Under the pieces are notes generated by a model. It searched no databases and had not been told where the DNA came from. It saw only the letters and a program-made list of their open reading frames with translations. From contig NZ_JAFHAP010000017.1 of assembly GCF_016938855.1 (NCBI RefSeq), positions 51,817 to 115,816 of the forward strand: a DNA stretch of 64,000 nucleotides, written 5' to 3'. The position numbers and the translations under genes were made by a program. This stretch comes from Polycladomyces zharkentensis. GTDB taxonomy: Bacteria; Bacillota; Bacilli; Thermoactinomycetales; JIR-001. Every line of letters starts with the position of its first letter. The first letter of the stretch is position 1. Of this stretch, positions 54,869 through 63,922 are shown in pieces.

Positions 54869-56374
54869 CTATTCCGCACCGATCCCTGTCTGGGAGCGCA
54901 CGTACAGTTCGGTAAACTTCCGCTCGGCTTCCGGTTCGCGGGATAAGAGCGTGCCCAATACGGCGCCGAGCATGCCGAGCGGTACGGACAGGATCGCCGG
55001 ATTTTTCAGCGGGAACAGGGCTTGATCGGGTTCCATCAGGTTGGGACTGACCAATACGAGCAGGATGGAACTGATCAATCCGGTGAGGATGCCGGTGACA
55101 GCCCCCGCAGTGTTGAAGCGCTTCCAAAAAAGACTGAACACGATGACCGGCAGGTTGGCACTGGCGGCCACGGCAAATGCCAACGCCACCAAAAAGGCGA
55201 CGTTTTGTTCTTTGGCGATCAGGGCCAGGATGATCGATACCACCCCCACACCGATGGAAGCCCATTTCGCGACGCGCATTTGCTCCCGTTCCGTCGCTTG
55301 CCCGCCACGCAACACATTGGAATAGAAATCGTGGGCGAACGCTCCGGCGGCCGAGATCACCAGCCCGGCTACGACGGCCAGGATCGTTGCAAAAGCCACG
55401 GCGGAGATGAAGGCGAGGAAGAAGTTGCCGCCCAACGCTTCCGCCAGCAGGGGAGCGGCCATGTTTCCGGCCTTGTCTGCGGCCATGATCTTTTCCTGAC
55501 CGACCAGCAGTGCCGCACCGAATCCGAGGAAGGTCGTCATGATATAGAAAAAACCGATGATGACCATCGCCCAAGCAACGGAAATGCGGGCTTCTTTGGC
55601 GTTGGGGACGGTATAGAAGCGAATCAGGATATGGGGCAATCCCGCCGTTCCGGCGAGCAGGGCCAATCCGAGTGAAAGGTTATCCAGCGGATTTTTGTAC
55701 AGTTTGCCGGGTTCCAAAAACGATTGCCCGTATTTGGCGGACACTTGGTTGAACATCTCCACGACGCTGAAACCGAAATGGCCGAGCACCAGCAGACTGA
55801 GCAAAATGGTTCCGGTCATGAGAAGAACGGCTTTCACAATCTGCACCCACGTTGTGGCCAGCATTCCGCCGAATGCGACGTACAGGATCATCAACACGCC
55901 GATGAGAATGATGGACACTTCGTATTGCAGCCCCAGCAACAGCTTGATAATCCCGCCCGCACCGACCAATTGGGCAATCATATAAAAGGTGGAAATGGCC
56001 ATCGTGGAAAGTGCGGCCGCGGATCGGACCGGTTTCGCTTTCAACCGGTACGCCAGCATGTCCGCCAAGGTGTACCGTCCGGAATTGCGCAACGGTTCGG
56101 CCACGACGATCAGCACGACGAGATAGGCCACCAGCCAACCGACCGAGTACAGAAATCCGTCAAATCCGTTTAAAGCGATCAACCCGGCAATCCCAAGAAA
56201 TGAGGCGGCGCTCATATAGTCGCCGGAGATCGCGATCCCGTTTTGCCAACCGGAGATGGAGCGGCCGGCCGCGTAAAAGTCGGTGGTGGTTTGCGTCCGT
56301 TTCGAAGCCCAATACGTGATGCCCAGCGTCAACAGCACGATCACGGCGAATAAGGTGAACGCCATGGTATTCAT
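54869..56374 (-). CDS. actP: Cation/acetate symporter
   Basis: 501 residues, 13 membrane segments, sodium/solute symporter family. [20 protein letters not shown] with the SAASFLG stretch in the first helices and [21 protein letters not shown] are ActP signatures. It takes up acetate and related short acids. ATG 56374 follows AAGGAG and overlaps the stop of the DUF485 gene by 4 nt (ATGA). Confidence 0.9.
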   Translation of the reverse strand: MNTMAFTLFAVIVLLTLGITYWASKRTQTTTDFYAAGRSISGWQNGIAISGDYMSAASFLGIAGLIALNGFDGFLYSVGWLVAYLVVLIVVAEPLRNSGRYTLADMLAYRLKAKPVRSAAALSTMAISTFYMIAQLVGAGGIIKLLLGLQYEVSIILIGVLMILYVAFGGMLATTWVQIVKAVLLMTGTILLSLLVLGHFGFSVVEMFNQVSAKYGQSFLEPGKLYKNPLDNLSLGLALLAGTAGLPHILIRFYTVPNAKEARISVAWAMVIIGFFYIMTTFLGFGAALLVGQEKIMAADKAGNMAAPLLAEALGGNFFLAFISAVAFATILAVVAGLVISAAGAFAHDFYSNVLRGGQATEREQMRVAKWASIGVGVVSIILALIAKEQNVAFLVALAFAVAASANLPVIVFSLFWKRFNTAGAVTGILTGLISSILLVLVSPNLMEPDQALFPLKNPAILSVPLGMLGAVLGTLLSREPEAERKFTELYVRSQTGIGAE

Positions 56375-56691
56375 GAGGCTTTCTCCTTCCGTTTGCAGAT
56401 CATTTCCTCGATCAGGCGATCCATGCGGTTAGCGTGGCGAATGTAGAGGAAAGCCAACACCCATGCCATGAAAAACTGCGACAGGGCAAACAGATAGGCA
56501 CCGTTCATCGAGCCGAAAACCGGCGTGTTGAGAAAACGGAAATACCCGGTCAATATGGGAAGCGCGAAATAGTAGAGAGAGAAAAATACGACGGAACCTA
56601 TCATGAATCGTCTTTTTCGTTTCATCAATGCGCGGAACTCGGGTGAACGGGCGATTTGTTCCCAATCGGTGCGGTGTGAACCGGTTGTCAT
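56371..56691 (-). CDS. DUF485 family membrane protein
   Basis: 106 residues, two membrane segments (~40-60 and ~75-95). [16 protein letters not shown] near the start and [18 protein letters not shown] near the end fit DUF485 (YjcH), the constant partner of ActP. ATG 56691 follows AAAGGAGGG; an earlier ATG is not used. Coupled to actP. Confidence 0.9.
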   Translation of the reverse strand: MTTGSHRTDWEQIARSPEFRALMKRKRRFMIGSVVFFSLYYFALPILTGYFRFLNTPVFGSMNGAYLFALSQFFMAWVLAFLYIRHANRMDRLIEEMICKRKEKAS

Positions 56692-56740
56692 ACAGGACCC
56701 TCCTTTAGCGCTTTTATTCATAAATATTCGGTTTAGTTAC

Positions 56741-56770
56741 TATATAACAAAAATTCTTTAAATGAATCAA
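56741..56770 (-). promoter_or_regulatory. Possible promoter of the DUF485-actP operon
   Basis: Minus strand TTGATT (56765-56770), 18 bp, TATATA (56741-56746), ~50 bp before the start codon. Confidence 0.45.
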
Positions 56771-57299
56771 GAAGAAAAACCTATCAAAGAGTCTGTGTCG
56801 CTGATCCGTCAGTGAGTTGACAGAAATGGATTTCTTTCATCTCGCGGCGACCATAGGAAGTACCCTTGGGGTCTTTGCATCATGGGATGAATGAAAGCTT
56901 TGCCCGTGACCCCTTTCACGGGGATTGTCGGGGCAAGCACGAGATGTTGGCATATCATTGAGCTGTACATATCCTGCGGCAGTGGGTTTTTGTACGTTAT
57001 GGCAGGAGGTTCCGGTGGTGAAGACGGGTAAAATCATGAGCGCGAGAAAGGGGAACCGGCGTACCGGTAAGAGGTACGCCGCCCATTCGGGATACATGCA
57101 GCGTTGCTGTGGAACTGCACGGGACGGGTTGATGACACACCCCTGAACCCGGGCGTTGTCCCAAGCGGAAACGGACTGCGGACGCCAACGACCCAGGAAA
57201 CCCACATCTTCAGACGTGTGGCGTGTCAACAAACACACTCCCGTCCTGAAGCACCGACATCGGGCTGTGGCAAGTTGTGTCTGATCAGTTTTCACAGGG
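56771..57299. other. Intergenic region without a supported gene
   Basis: About 530 bp. Several short dyads (such as GGCGTACC/GGTACGCC at 57058-57081) and open frames of 60-150 codons on both strands, none with a ribosome binding site or recognisable product. It might be an old IS end. Confidence 0.4.
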
Positions 57300-57929
57300 T
57301 TACATCCATTGACTGACAGCCAGCCATAAGATCCGGACTGCGAAAAACATGAGGACGGCTCCCAACAATCGATCGGACCAATGACGATACCGATGATACA
57401 CCTTGCGGAAACGGGGGGAGGAGATAACAGCGGCCAGCAAGATAAACCATCCGCCTACCGCCACGATATTTTCCAAACCGTACATCCAGTAGTACCATTG
57501 CGGATCTCCCGGCCGTAAAAACTGGGAGAATATCCCCAAAAAATAGAGTGCCGCTTTCGGGTTGAGTGCATTGCACAAAAAGCCTTCCCGAAATCCTTGC
57601 CATCCGCTTTTGGTTTCGGTGATGTCTCCCTTTCCCTCCCAATCCGTTTCGGTGGCAGGACGGGAACGGATCGCCTGCGTACCCAACCATGCCAGATAAG
57701 CCGCTCCTGCCAGTTGAATCACGGTGAAAACGGCGGGTGATTGCTTCAAGATCAGTGCATATCCGCCGACGGTGTAAGCGATATGGATGGTCAGTGCCGC
57801 GGCGATCCCCAGTGCCGTGGCAATCCCGACCCGTGCTCCGCAACCCAAACTGTTGCGTGTCACGATGACAAAGTCCGGTCCGGGTGAAATCGCGCCCAGC
57901 AAACCGATGAGAAAGACTTGGAGAAACAT
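57300..57929 (-). CDS. LysE/RhtB family amino acid exporter
   Basis: 209 residues, six membrane segments. LLGAISPGPDFVIVTRNSLG at the start, then ALGIAAALTIHIAYTVGG and GFLCNALNPKAALYFLGIF are family hallmarks. It exports amino acids or homoserine lactone-like compounds; the substrate is open. ATG 57929 follows GGGAG. The stretch upstream (57930-58274, ~345 bp) holds the divergent promoters of this gene and fixA but no gene that I can support. Confidence 0.87.
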   Translation of the reverse strand: MFLQVFLIGLLGAISPGPDFVIVTRNSLGCGARVGIATALGIAAALTIHIAYTVGGYALILKQSPAVFTVIQLAGAAYLAWLGTQAIRSRPATETDWEGKGDITETKSGWQGFREGFLCNALNPKAALYFLGIFSQFLRPGDPQWYYWMYGLENIVAVGGWFILLAAVISSPRFRKVYHRYRHWSDRLLGAVLMFFAVRILWLAVSQWM

Positions 57930-58274
57930 CTCTCACACTCCCGTCATTTATCGCGGTTCATTCTTCATTATAGGGTACAGGAAGTGAACCTCCCAGGGTG
58001 TGACCCGAACATGCCGATACCGATCTCACTCCCATTACCATACAGTTTTCTTTTTTCAAACCGTGGCAGGAGATTCGAATCATAATGCAGAAGAGTACTA
58101 TTGTTAAATAATTGTCGCAATTCGTCGATTTAAGATGATATGCTCCTCATTGAGAAAGGGGTCACGAATGGATACGCGGATTCACACATAGGTTGATAAA
58201 AAGTCTGTTTCTTCCAAGGGGTCTTTATCTTATGTCTTGTTACAAGTTTCACAAAAAGGAGAGGAGGCGAAAAC

Positions 58275-59132
58275 ATGCTGCACATCGTCTGTTGTGTGAA
58301 GCAGGTGCCGGACAGCAGGGAAATCCGGATCGATCCCAAGACCAACACGCTGATCCGGCAGGGCGTTCCGGCTATCGCCAATTTTTATGACATGCATGGG
58401 CTGGAAGAGGCACTGCGCATCAAGGACCAATATGGCGCCCGCATCACCGTGGTCTGCATGGGACCACCGCCGGCGGAGAAAACGCTGAAACAATGCATTT
58501 CTCTCGGGGCCGACGAGGCTGTGTTGGTGACGGATCGCCGGTTTGCCGGGGCGGATACGCTGGCCACCTCCTATGTGTTGGCCAAAGCGATTCAAAAGAT
58601 CGGGGAAGAGTGGGGTCCTGTCGATCTGGTATTTTGTGGAAAGCAAACGTTGGACGGCGACACCGGGCAAGTGGGACCGGGAATCGCCTGCCGTCTGGAT
58701 CTGGAGCAGTTGACGTATGTGGAAAAAGTGGTGGGCATCGATTTGGAGAAACGAACCATCACGGTTCACCGTCACCTGGAAGATGGTGTGGAAGTGGTGG
58801 AAACCAAGTTGCCGGCACTGTTGACAGCGCTTAAAGAGTTGAACAAGGTGCGCCGGGCGAGCATGCCGGGCATGCTCAGAGCCGCACGTTTCAAGCCCGT
58901 GATCTGGACGGTGGACGATTTTCCGGACATGGACAAAAAGCAAATCGGGCTGAAAGGCTCCCCCACGATCGTTGCCAAGACATGGGTACCGGAACAAAAG
59001 CCCGTCAACGGGGAAATCGTGCAAGACCAATCACCGCAGGAAGCGGCCGCATTTCTGGCCGATCGTCTGTGGTCGACGGATTTGCCCGATAAATTGGGAT
59101 GGAACCAGCAGTCGGAGGAGGTGTCGGCATGA
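58275..59132 (+). CDS. fixA: Electron transfer flavoprotein beta subunit FixA
   Basis: 285 residues. CCVKQVPDSREIRIDP at the start, DMHGLEEALRIKDQYG, GADTLATSYVLAKAI and the AMP/FAD signature region ALLTALKELNKVRRASMPGM. FixA and FixB form the ETF that takes electrons from NADH or acyl-CoA dehydrogenases. ATG 58275 follows AAAGGAGAGGAGG. First of four genes with overlapping ends. Confidence 0.92.
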   Translation: MLHIVCCVKQVPDSREIRIDPKTNTLIRQGVPAIANFYDMHGLEEALRIKDQYGARITVVCMGPPPAEKTLKQCISLGADEAVLVTDRRFAGADTLATSYVLAKAIQKIGEEWGPVDLVFCGKQTLDGDTGQVGPGIACRLDLEQLTYVEKVVGIDLEKRTITVHRHLEDGVEVVETKLPALLTALKELNKVRRASMPGMLRAARFKPVIWTVDDFPDMDKKQIGLKGSPTIVAKTWVPEQKPVNGEIVQDQSPQEAAAFLADRLWSTDLPDKLGWNQQSEEVSA

Positions 59133-60217
59133 CGGAAAAGAAAAAAGCGGCACAACCAAACGACATTCCGGACTGGTCCGAATACCGCGGGGTGTTGGTG
59201 GTGGTGGAGCAGCGGGACGGCGTGGCCAAAAGCGTGTCGTGGCAACTGCTGGGCATCGGTCGGAAGCTGGCGGAGAAGCTGGAGGTGGAAACCATCGCGC
59301 TGGTGATGGGCCACCGGGTGGGCCACCTGGCGGAAGAGGCGATCCATCGGGGAGCCGACAAGGTGTACATCTGTGACGATCCCGTGTTGTCTGTCTACCG
59401 AACCCGCCCCTACAGCCGCGTCTGCCTGCAATTGATCCGGGACATCAAGCCGGAGATCGTGCTGATGGGTGCCACCTACACCGGACGCGACCTGGCCGGA
59501 GCGATCGCCACCCATTTACCGACGGGACTGACGGCGGACACCACCCAGCTGGACGTGGAACCCCATCCCAGCCGGTTGTTGCTGGCCAGCCGACCCGCTT
59601 TCTCGGAGAAAATGGTGGCCACCATTTTGTGCAAGCAGTACCGCCCGCAGATGGCGACCGCACGGGCGGGCGTGTTTGAGGCTCTGCCGCGCGACCCTTC
59701 CCGTAAGGGGGAGATTATCCCGATTACTTGCGAGATGAAGGAAGAGGAAATTGCGGCACGGGTGCTGGACTTCATCCAGGATGAAAAGCGGGTCAATCTG
59801 GAAGACGCTGACGTGATCGTCGCTGGCGGCCGCGGATTGGGCGGTCCCGGACCTTTTCGCCTGCTAAAGGAGCTGGCCGACGCATTGGGCGGTGTGGTGG
59901 GTGCATCCCGGGCGGCAGTGGATGCCGGCTGGATCGGCCATGAACATCAGGTGGGGCAGACCGGACACACGGTGAGACCCAAATTGTACATTGCCGTGGG
60001 CATTTCCGGAGCGGTTCAGCATCTGGTGGGCATGCAAAACGCCGACGTGATCGTGGCCATCAACAAGGACCCTGATGCGCCTATTTTCAAGGTCGCTCAT
60101 TTCGGGGTCGTGGGGGATCTGTTTCAAATCGTTCCCGCATTGACGGAGGAAGTGAAAAAGCGGAGAGGACTTCCTTTATTCAAAGCGGAAACAAACGACC
60201 CGGTCGCGGCGGGTTAA
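59129..60217 (+). CDS. fixB: Electron transfer flavoprotein alpha subunit FixB
   Basis: 362 residues. The C-terminal FAD domain reads IVAGGRGLGGPGPFRLLKELA, VGASRAAVDAGWIGHEHQVG, QTGHTVRPKLYIAVGISGA, QHLVGMQ and VAINKDPDAPIF. ATG 59129 overlaps the fixA stop and follows GGAGGAGG. Confidence 0.93.
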   Translation: MTEKKKAAQPNDIPDWSEYRGVLVVVEQRDGVAKSVSWQLLGIGRKLAEKLEVETIALVMGHRVGHLAEEAIHRGADKVYICDDPVLSVYRTRPYSRVCLQLIRDIKPEIVLMGATYTGRDLAGAIATHLPTGLTADTTQLDVEPHPSRLLLASRPAFSEKMVATILCKQYRPQMATARAGVFEALPRDPSRKGEIIPITCEMKEEEIAARVLDFIQDEKRVNLEDADVIVAGGRGLGGPGPFRLLKELADALGGVVGASRAAVDAGWIGHEHQVGQTGHTVRPKLYIAVGISGAVQHLVGMQNADVIVAINKDPDAPIFKVAHFGVVGDLFQIVPALTEEVKKRRGLPLFKAETNDPVAAG

Positions 60218-60233
60218 CGTGAGGAGGGAGAGA

Positions 60234-61541
60234 ATGGCCAACGAAAAATTTGACGCCATCGTCGTGGGAGCGGGTCCGGCGGGGAGTGCGGCGGCCTACA
60301 CCATGGCCAAGGCGGGATTGTCCGTGGTCCTGCTTGAACGGGGGGAATTTCCGGGGGCGAAAAACTTGTTCGGTGGGGTGCTCTACCGCAAACAACTGGA
60401 GGATGTATTGCCCGATCAGTGGCACAAAGCGCCGGTGGAGCGTCATATCGTCGAACAGCGGATCTGGCTGATGGGAAAGGATTCGGCGGTTACGTTCAGC
60501 CACAGAAACGAAGCTTACAAGGAACCATACAACTGCTGGACTGCCCTTCGCGTGAAATTTGACCAGTGGTTCGCCGCTCAGGCGGAAGCGGCGGGGGCCT
60601 TGCCCATTTACGAGACGGTGGCCACTGAGCTGATCACCGAGGGGGATCGCGTGGTCGGGGTACGCACCGATCGGGAGGACGGCGATCTTTACGCGGACGT
60701 GGTGGTGATCGCCGACGGTGTCAATTCTCTGTTGGGTAAACAGTTGGGCATCCACAAGGAATGGCAGCCGGATGAGGTTTCATTGGCGGTGAAAGAGATC
60801 ATCGCCCTGCCCAGGGAAAAGATCCAGGACCGTTTCAATCTGGAAGGAGATGAAGGCGTCACCATCGAGTTTATGGGCGAGACGTCGTTGGGGATGGCCG
60901 GGATGGGCTTCCTTTACACCAACAAGGATACGTTGTCGCTCGGCATCGGCGTGATGGTGAACCATCTCAAAAAGAAGAAGATCAAGCCGTACGAACTGCT
61001 GGATCATGTGAAAAAGCATCCGATGATCCGACGGCTGATCGAGGGAGGGGAAACCAAGGAGTACTCGGGACACCTGATCCCCGAGGGCGGATGGAATTCC
61101 GTTCCTCCGCTCAGCGGAAATGGTTGGTGCATCACCGGGGATGCTGCCCAGCTCGTCAACTTTGTGCACCGGGAAGGGTCAAACCTGGCCATGACATCCG
61201 GACGTATGGCGGGAGAAGCGGTGATCGAGGCCAAAAAGCGGGGGGATTTTTCGCGTGAGACGCTTCGCCTGTACGATCAGAAGGTGGCCGATTCTTTTAT
61301 CCGCAAGGATTTGGTCAAGTACAAAGGTATGCACCAGATTTTGAAGGAAGAGGACCCCGAGTTGTTGTTCAACCGCCTGCCGCAGGCGGTAAACCGGGCG
61401 GCGTACGAAATGTTTTTGGTTGACGGAGTCCCCAAAGGCGAAAAGCAGAAAAAAGCCATACAATATCTCAAACAGGCAGCAGGGGGAACCTGGAATCTGC
61501 TCAAAATGGGCGTGAAGGGATGGAGGGCGATGAACGGATGA
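60234..61541 (+). CDS. fixC: ETF-quinone oxidoreductase FixC
   Basis: 435 residues. FAD loop VVGAGPAGSAAAYTMAKAG, LERGEFPGAKNLFGGVLY, GDAAQLVNFVHREGSNLAM and a C-terminal part that contacts quinone. FixC passes ETF electrons to the quinone pool; in diazotrophs the complex can bifurcate electrons to ferredoxin. ATG 60234 with GAGGAGGGAG, 16 nt after fixB. Confidence 0.93.
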   Translation: MANEKFDAIVVGAGPAGSAAAYTMAKAGLSVVLLERGEFPGAKNLFGGVLYRKQLEDVLPDQWHKAPVERHIVEQRIWLMGKDSAVTFSHRNEAYKEPYNCWTALRVKFDQWFAAQAEAAGALPIYETVATELITEGDRVVGVRTDREDGDLYADVVVIADGVNSLLGKQLGIHKEWQPDEVSLAVKEIIALPREKIQDRFNLEGDEGVTIEFMGETSLGMAGMGFLYTNKDTLSLGIGVMVNHLKKKKIKPYELLDHVKKHPMIRRLIEGGETKEYSGHLIPEGGWNSVPPLSGNGWCITGDAAQLVNFVHREGSNLAMTSGRMAGEAVIEAKKRGDFSRETLRLYDQKVADSFIRKDLVKYKGMHQILKEEDPELLFNRLPQAVNRAAYEMFLVDGVPKGEKQKKAIQYLKQAAGGTWNLLKMGVKGWRAMNG

Positions 61542-61816
61542 GCAGCAGCATTGCGGAGAAGTTGTTTACCATCCGGTACAAAGTGGACGATCAGTCCCAT
61601 TTGATCATCAAGGATCAGCAGGTTTGCCTGACATGTGAGACCAAGGAGTGCACCCATTTTTGTCCGGCGGACGTCTATGACTGGACGGGAGAGATGACCA
61701 CCGTCGCGTTTGAGAATTGCATCGAGTGCGGTACGTGCCGTATCGGTTGCCCCTATTACAACATCGAGTGGGTATATCCCAAAGGCGGCTACGGCATTAC
61801 GTACAAATACGGTTGA
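61538..61816 (+). CDS. fixX: Ferredoxin-like protein FixX
   Basis: 92 residues. Two cysteine clusters: CLTCETKECTHFCP and CIECGTCRIGCPYYNIEWVYP, a 4Fe-4S site plus remnants of a second. It works with FixC. ATG 61538 overlaps the fixC stop (ATGA). Confidence 0.93.
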   Translation: MSSSIAEKLFTIRYKVDDQSHLIIKDQQVCLTCETKECTHFCPADVYDWTGEMTTVAFENCIECGTCRIGCPYYNIEWVYPKGGYGITYKYG

Positions 61817-61982
61817 GATCACATCATCTCCGGTTTCCGACAGGAAGCCGGTTTTTACTGACCGCTATCATCCTCCTGTATGAAACGGGGAGATGATAGC
61901 GCTTCAGGCGAGGCAAGCAGTGTGGAGCGTGACAGCGGAGAGAGTACGGAATCGATGGCATTCTCTTTCTTTGGCCTTATAA
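61817..61982. other. Intergenic region after fixX
   Basis: No gene supported. CATCATCTCC/AGATGATAG-type dyads are weak; no firm terminator was found. Confidence 0.4.
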
Positions 61983-62350
61983 AAAGCGAGCGGAAAAACC
62001 CGGGCCTTCAGGGTTGGGATGAAAGCGAGCGTCGGACGTGGGAGGGATTCAGCTCTCGCAAGTCCGACATTGTTGCGGTCAGATTGTAAAGAAGACATGA
62101 AAAGAACGTCCCCATCGCTGCTCATGCGGATATGTGGCAGACAGAGGTGTCAATGCCGCAAGAAATATCCTGCATAGAGCGATGGGAACCGTTCCTGAAC
62201 CGAAATACGGACAATCAGAATAAAACCTTTTCCAGGCTTGGACAAAGCCTTCGTGGATGGATGTGGGTTGCCACGCCGGATGAAGCGAGAAGTCCACCGG
62301 CGACCAAAGGGAGTGCTCTTGGTCTTCGGCCGTGTGGAGCAAGTCACAAA
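61983..62350 (+). repeat. Dispersed repeat, copy C
   Basis: Collinear with 40434-40709: GAGCGGAAAAACCCGGGCCT, TCAGGGTTGGGATGAAAGCG, then AGGGATTCAGCTCTCGCAAG and, after a less similar part, AGGCTTGGACAAA, GGTTGCCACGCCG and GGTCTTCGGCCGTGTG. Its 3' edge overlaps the stop codon of the SDR gene at 62344. Confidence 0.65.
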
Positions 62351-63537
62351 GATTGTGAATGTTGCCTGGCGGATTCTTTTCCGATATGCCAGTGATGTCC
62401 ATGGTAGCCTGCTTTTTCACCACGTGCGTTCTTTTTATCTCTCTGATCCACAAGAATCATTTTGTCCGGGTCGTGCCGGTGTTGTTTGTAGAAATCAACC
62501 GCTGCCTTGATGTAATCCGAGAAATCGGGGCACGCCACGCCGGACCCCTCCAGATCGTTCAACGCATGTGTGCAGTCATATTCTGCTTTCAGGTTGAGGT
62601 AATCAATGGTCTCTTTTTCCACCATCACCCATTTGCGAAACGCGGGTATGGAAAGCAATCCGTACACAAGTGACAGGGGAAGCGTGAATGATGGTTTTTT
62701 GTCAATCAACGCTTCGCAGATCATCCGATACGCGTCCTTCGCATGGTACGGGCGCGGGTCGGTCAAATGATATACTTTGTCTTCTCCTTTTGGATGATGT
62801 GCCAAATAACAGGTTGCATCGACCACGTAATCCACGGGGACCAGATTGATCAGCGCTGTCCCCTTCCCGATATAGGGAATCGGCCAATTGGCGAACTTGT
62901 CCAAAAACCGCATGATGAAGTAGGGACCATCGAATTTTACGGTTTCGCCGGTTTTGGAATCCCCCATCACAATGCCGGGTCGAACGATCGTGGCAGGAAC
63001 TTTGTCGCGGATTTTTTGCACTAGCACTTCTGCCTCAAATTTGGTTGACTCATAGAAGTTTTTGAAGGATTGACCGCAATCCAGTTCCGTTTCCAAAATT
63101 CTTCCGGATCGGGTCCCCGATACGTATGCGGTACTAAAATACACGTATCGTTGCAGTTTCGCCAATTGTAACACCCACTGGTTCACATTGTCTGTTCCAA
63201 CTACGTTCACCCGATAAGCCACATCTTGAGGAACCGCCAAGTCGTAAATGGCGGCGAGGTGAAATACATGCGTTACGCTTTCCCGGAGTCTCTGCAAAGT
63301 CGGTTCATTCATCCCCAGATTTTTTAACGTGATATCGCCGGGGATGACAGTAAATTTGTCTGATGCTCCGAAATCGTTTTCCAAGAGGTGGATTTCTGTT
63401 TTCGCCTTGTTCAATTGACTGGGATGGACTAACACCTCAAATCGGGAAGCCGGGTCTTGAAGAAGTAATTTCCTGATCATTTTGGATGCAATAAAACCCG
63501 GGAATCCTGTGATGAAATACGTTTTTTGCTTCAACAC
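62344..63537 (-). CDS. Extended SDR, thioester-reductase-like
   Basis: 397 residues. NAD(P) loop FITGFPGFIASKMIRKLL, HVFHLAAIYDLAV, STAYVSGTRSG, catalytic FYESTKFEAEVLV (Tyr and Lys) and VRPGIVMGDSKTGE. It resembles fatty-acyl-CoA reductase or thioester-reductase domains. GTG 63537 or TTG 63534 follows GGGAGGG. The last ~40 residues are polar, His-rich and end within the edge of a dispersed repeat, so the tail may be altered by that insertion. Confidence 0.82.
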   Translation of the reverse strand: MLKQKTYFITGFPGFIASKMIRKLLLQDPASRFEVLVHPSQLNKAKTEIHLLENDFGASDKFTVIPGDITLKNLGMNEPTLQRLRESVTHVFHLAAIYDLAVPQDVAYRVNVVGTDNVNQWVLQLAKLQRYVYFSTAYVSGTRSGRILETELDCGQSFKNFYESTKFEAEVLVQKIRDKVPATIVRPGIVMGDSKTGETVKFDGPYFIMRFLDKFANWPIPYIGKGTALINLVPVDYVVDATCYLAHHPKGEDKVYHLTDPRPYHAKDAYRMICEALIDKKPSFTLPLSLVYGLLSIPAFRKWVMVEKETIDYLNLKAEYDCTHALNDLEGSGVACPDFSDYIKAAVDFYKQHRHDPDKMILVDQRDKKNARGEKAGYHGHHWHIGKESARQHSQSL

Positions 63538-63796
63538 CTTTCCCTCCCAAAGTGTTCTGAGCGGATATGGCCCTTCACAGAAGGGCGGTTGGTTCCAATC
63601 TGTTGGGACATGGGGAAACTTGCAAAGAGTTCAGGTGGCCGTGATCATGAAATGCATATCCGGAGCCATGATGATGGACAAGGAGGCGTAGAGGATTGGA
63701 TACGTGATAACAGTAATGGCCAGCGAAATCATTCCGCCTGATCCCCGGAGCAGTCGATGTGATCGCCGATACTCCACAAGATCAGCCAGTCAACTG
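63538..63796. other. Intergenic region without a supported gene
   Basis: The promoter of the SDR gene should lie here but no good match is visible. Open frames on the plus strand have no ribosome binding site. Confidence 0.4.
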
Positions 63797-63922
63797 CTCA
63801 CCGCCTACGCTAACGCTTAGAGGCGGGAGCTTGTATCTGTCCAGTAGTGCGAGCGTCTTTCGACTCCTACCTTAGAGTGACGATACATCAAGGCAGGTTG
63901 ACAGCTACCCGTCCGACACAAG
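63797..63922 (-). ncRNA. Right-end / guide-RNA region of a tnpB element
   Basis: Directly downstream of the tnpB stop. It contains hairpin CCGCCT-(14 nt)-AGGCGG at 63801-63826 near the presumed element end. In IS200/IS605-type elements this stretch encodes the scaffold of the TnpB guide RNA, with the guide starting outside the element. The element end (about 63795) and the RNA are inferred. Confidence 0.45.

Noticed and set aside
54588..55574. 328-codon minus-strand frame
   Set aside because: Shadow of actP that also runs through the structured element.
56837..57295. 152-codon minus-strand frame
   Set aside because: No ribosome site or domain; Cys/Arg-rich with several dyads, more like non-coding sequence.
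62079..62453. Minus-strand frame similar in part to 40340-40729
   Set aside because: The likeness comes from the dispersed repeat; the frames share little beyond the repeat and have no start site.
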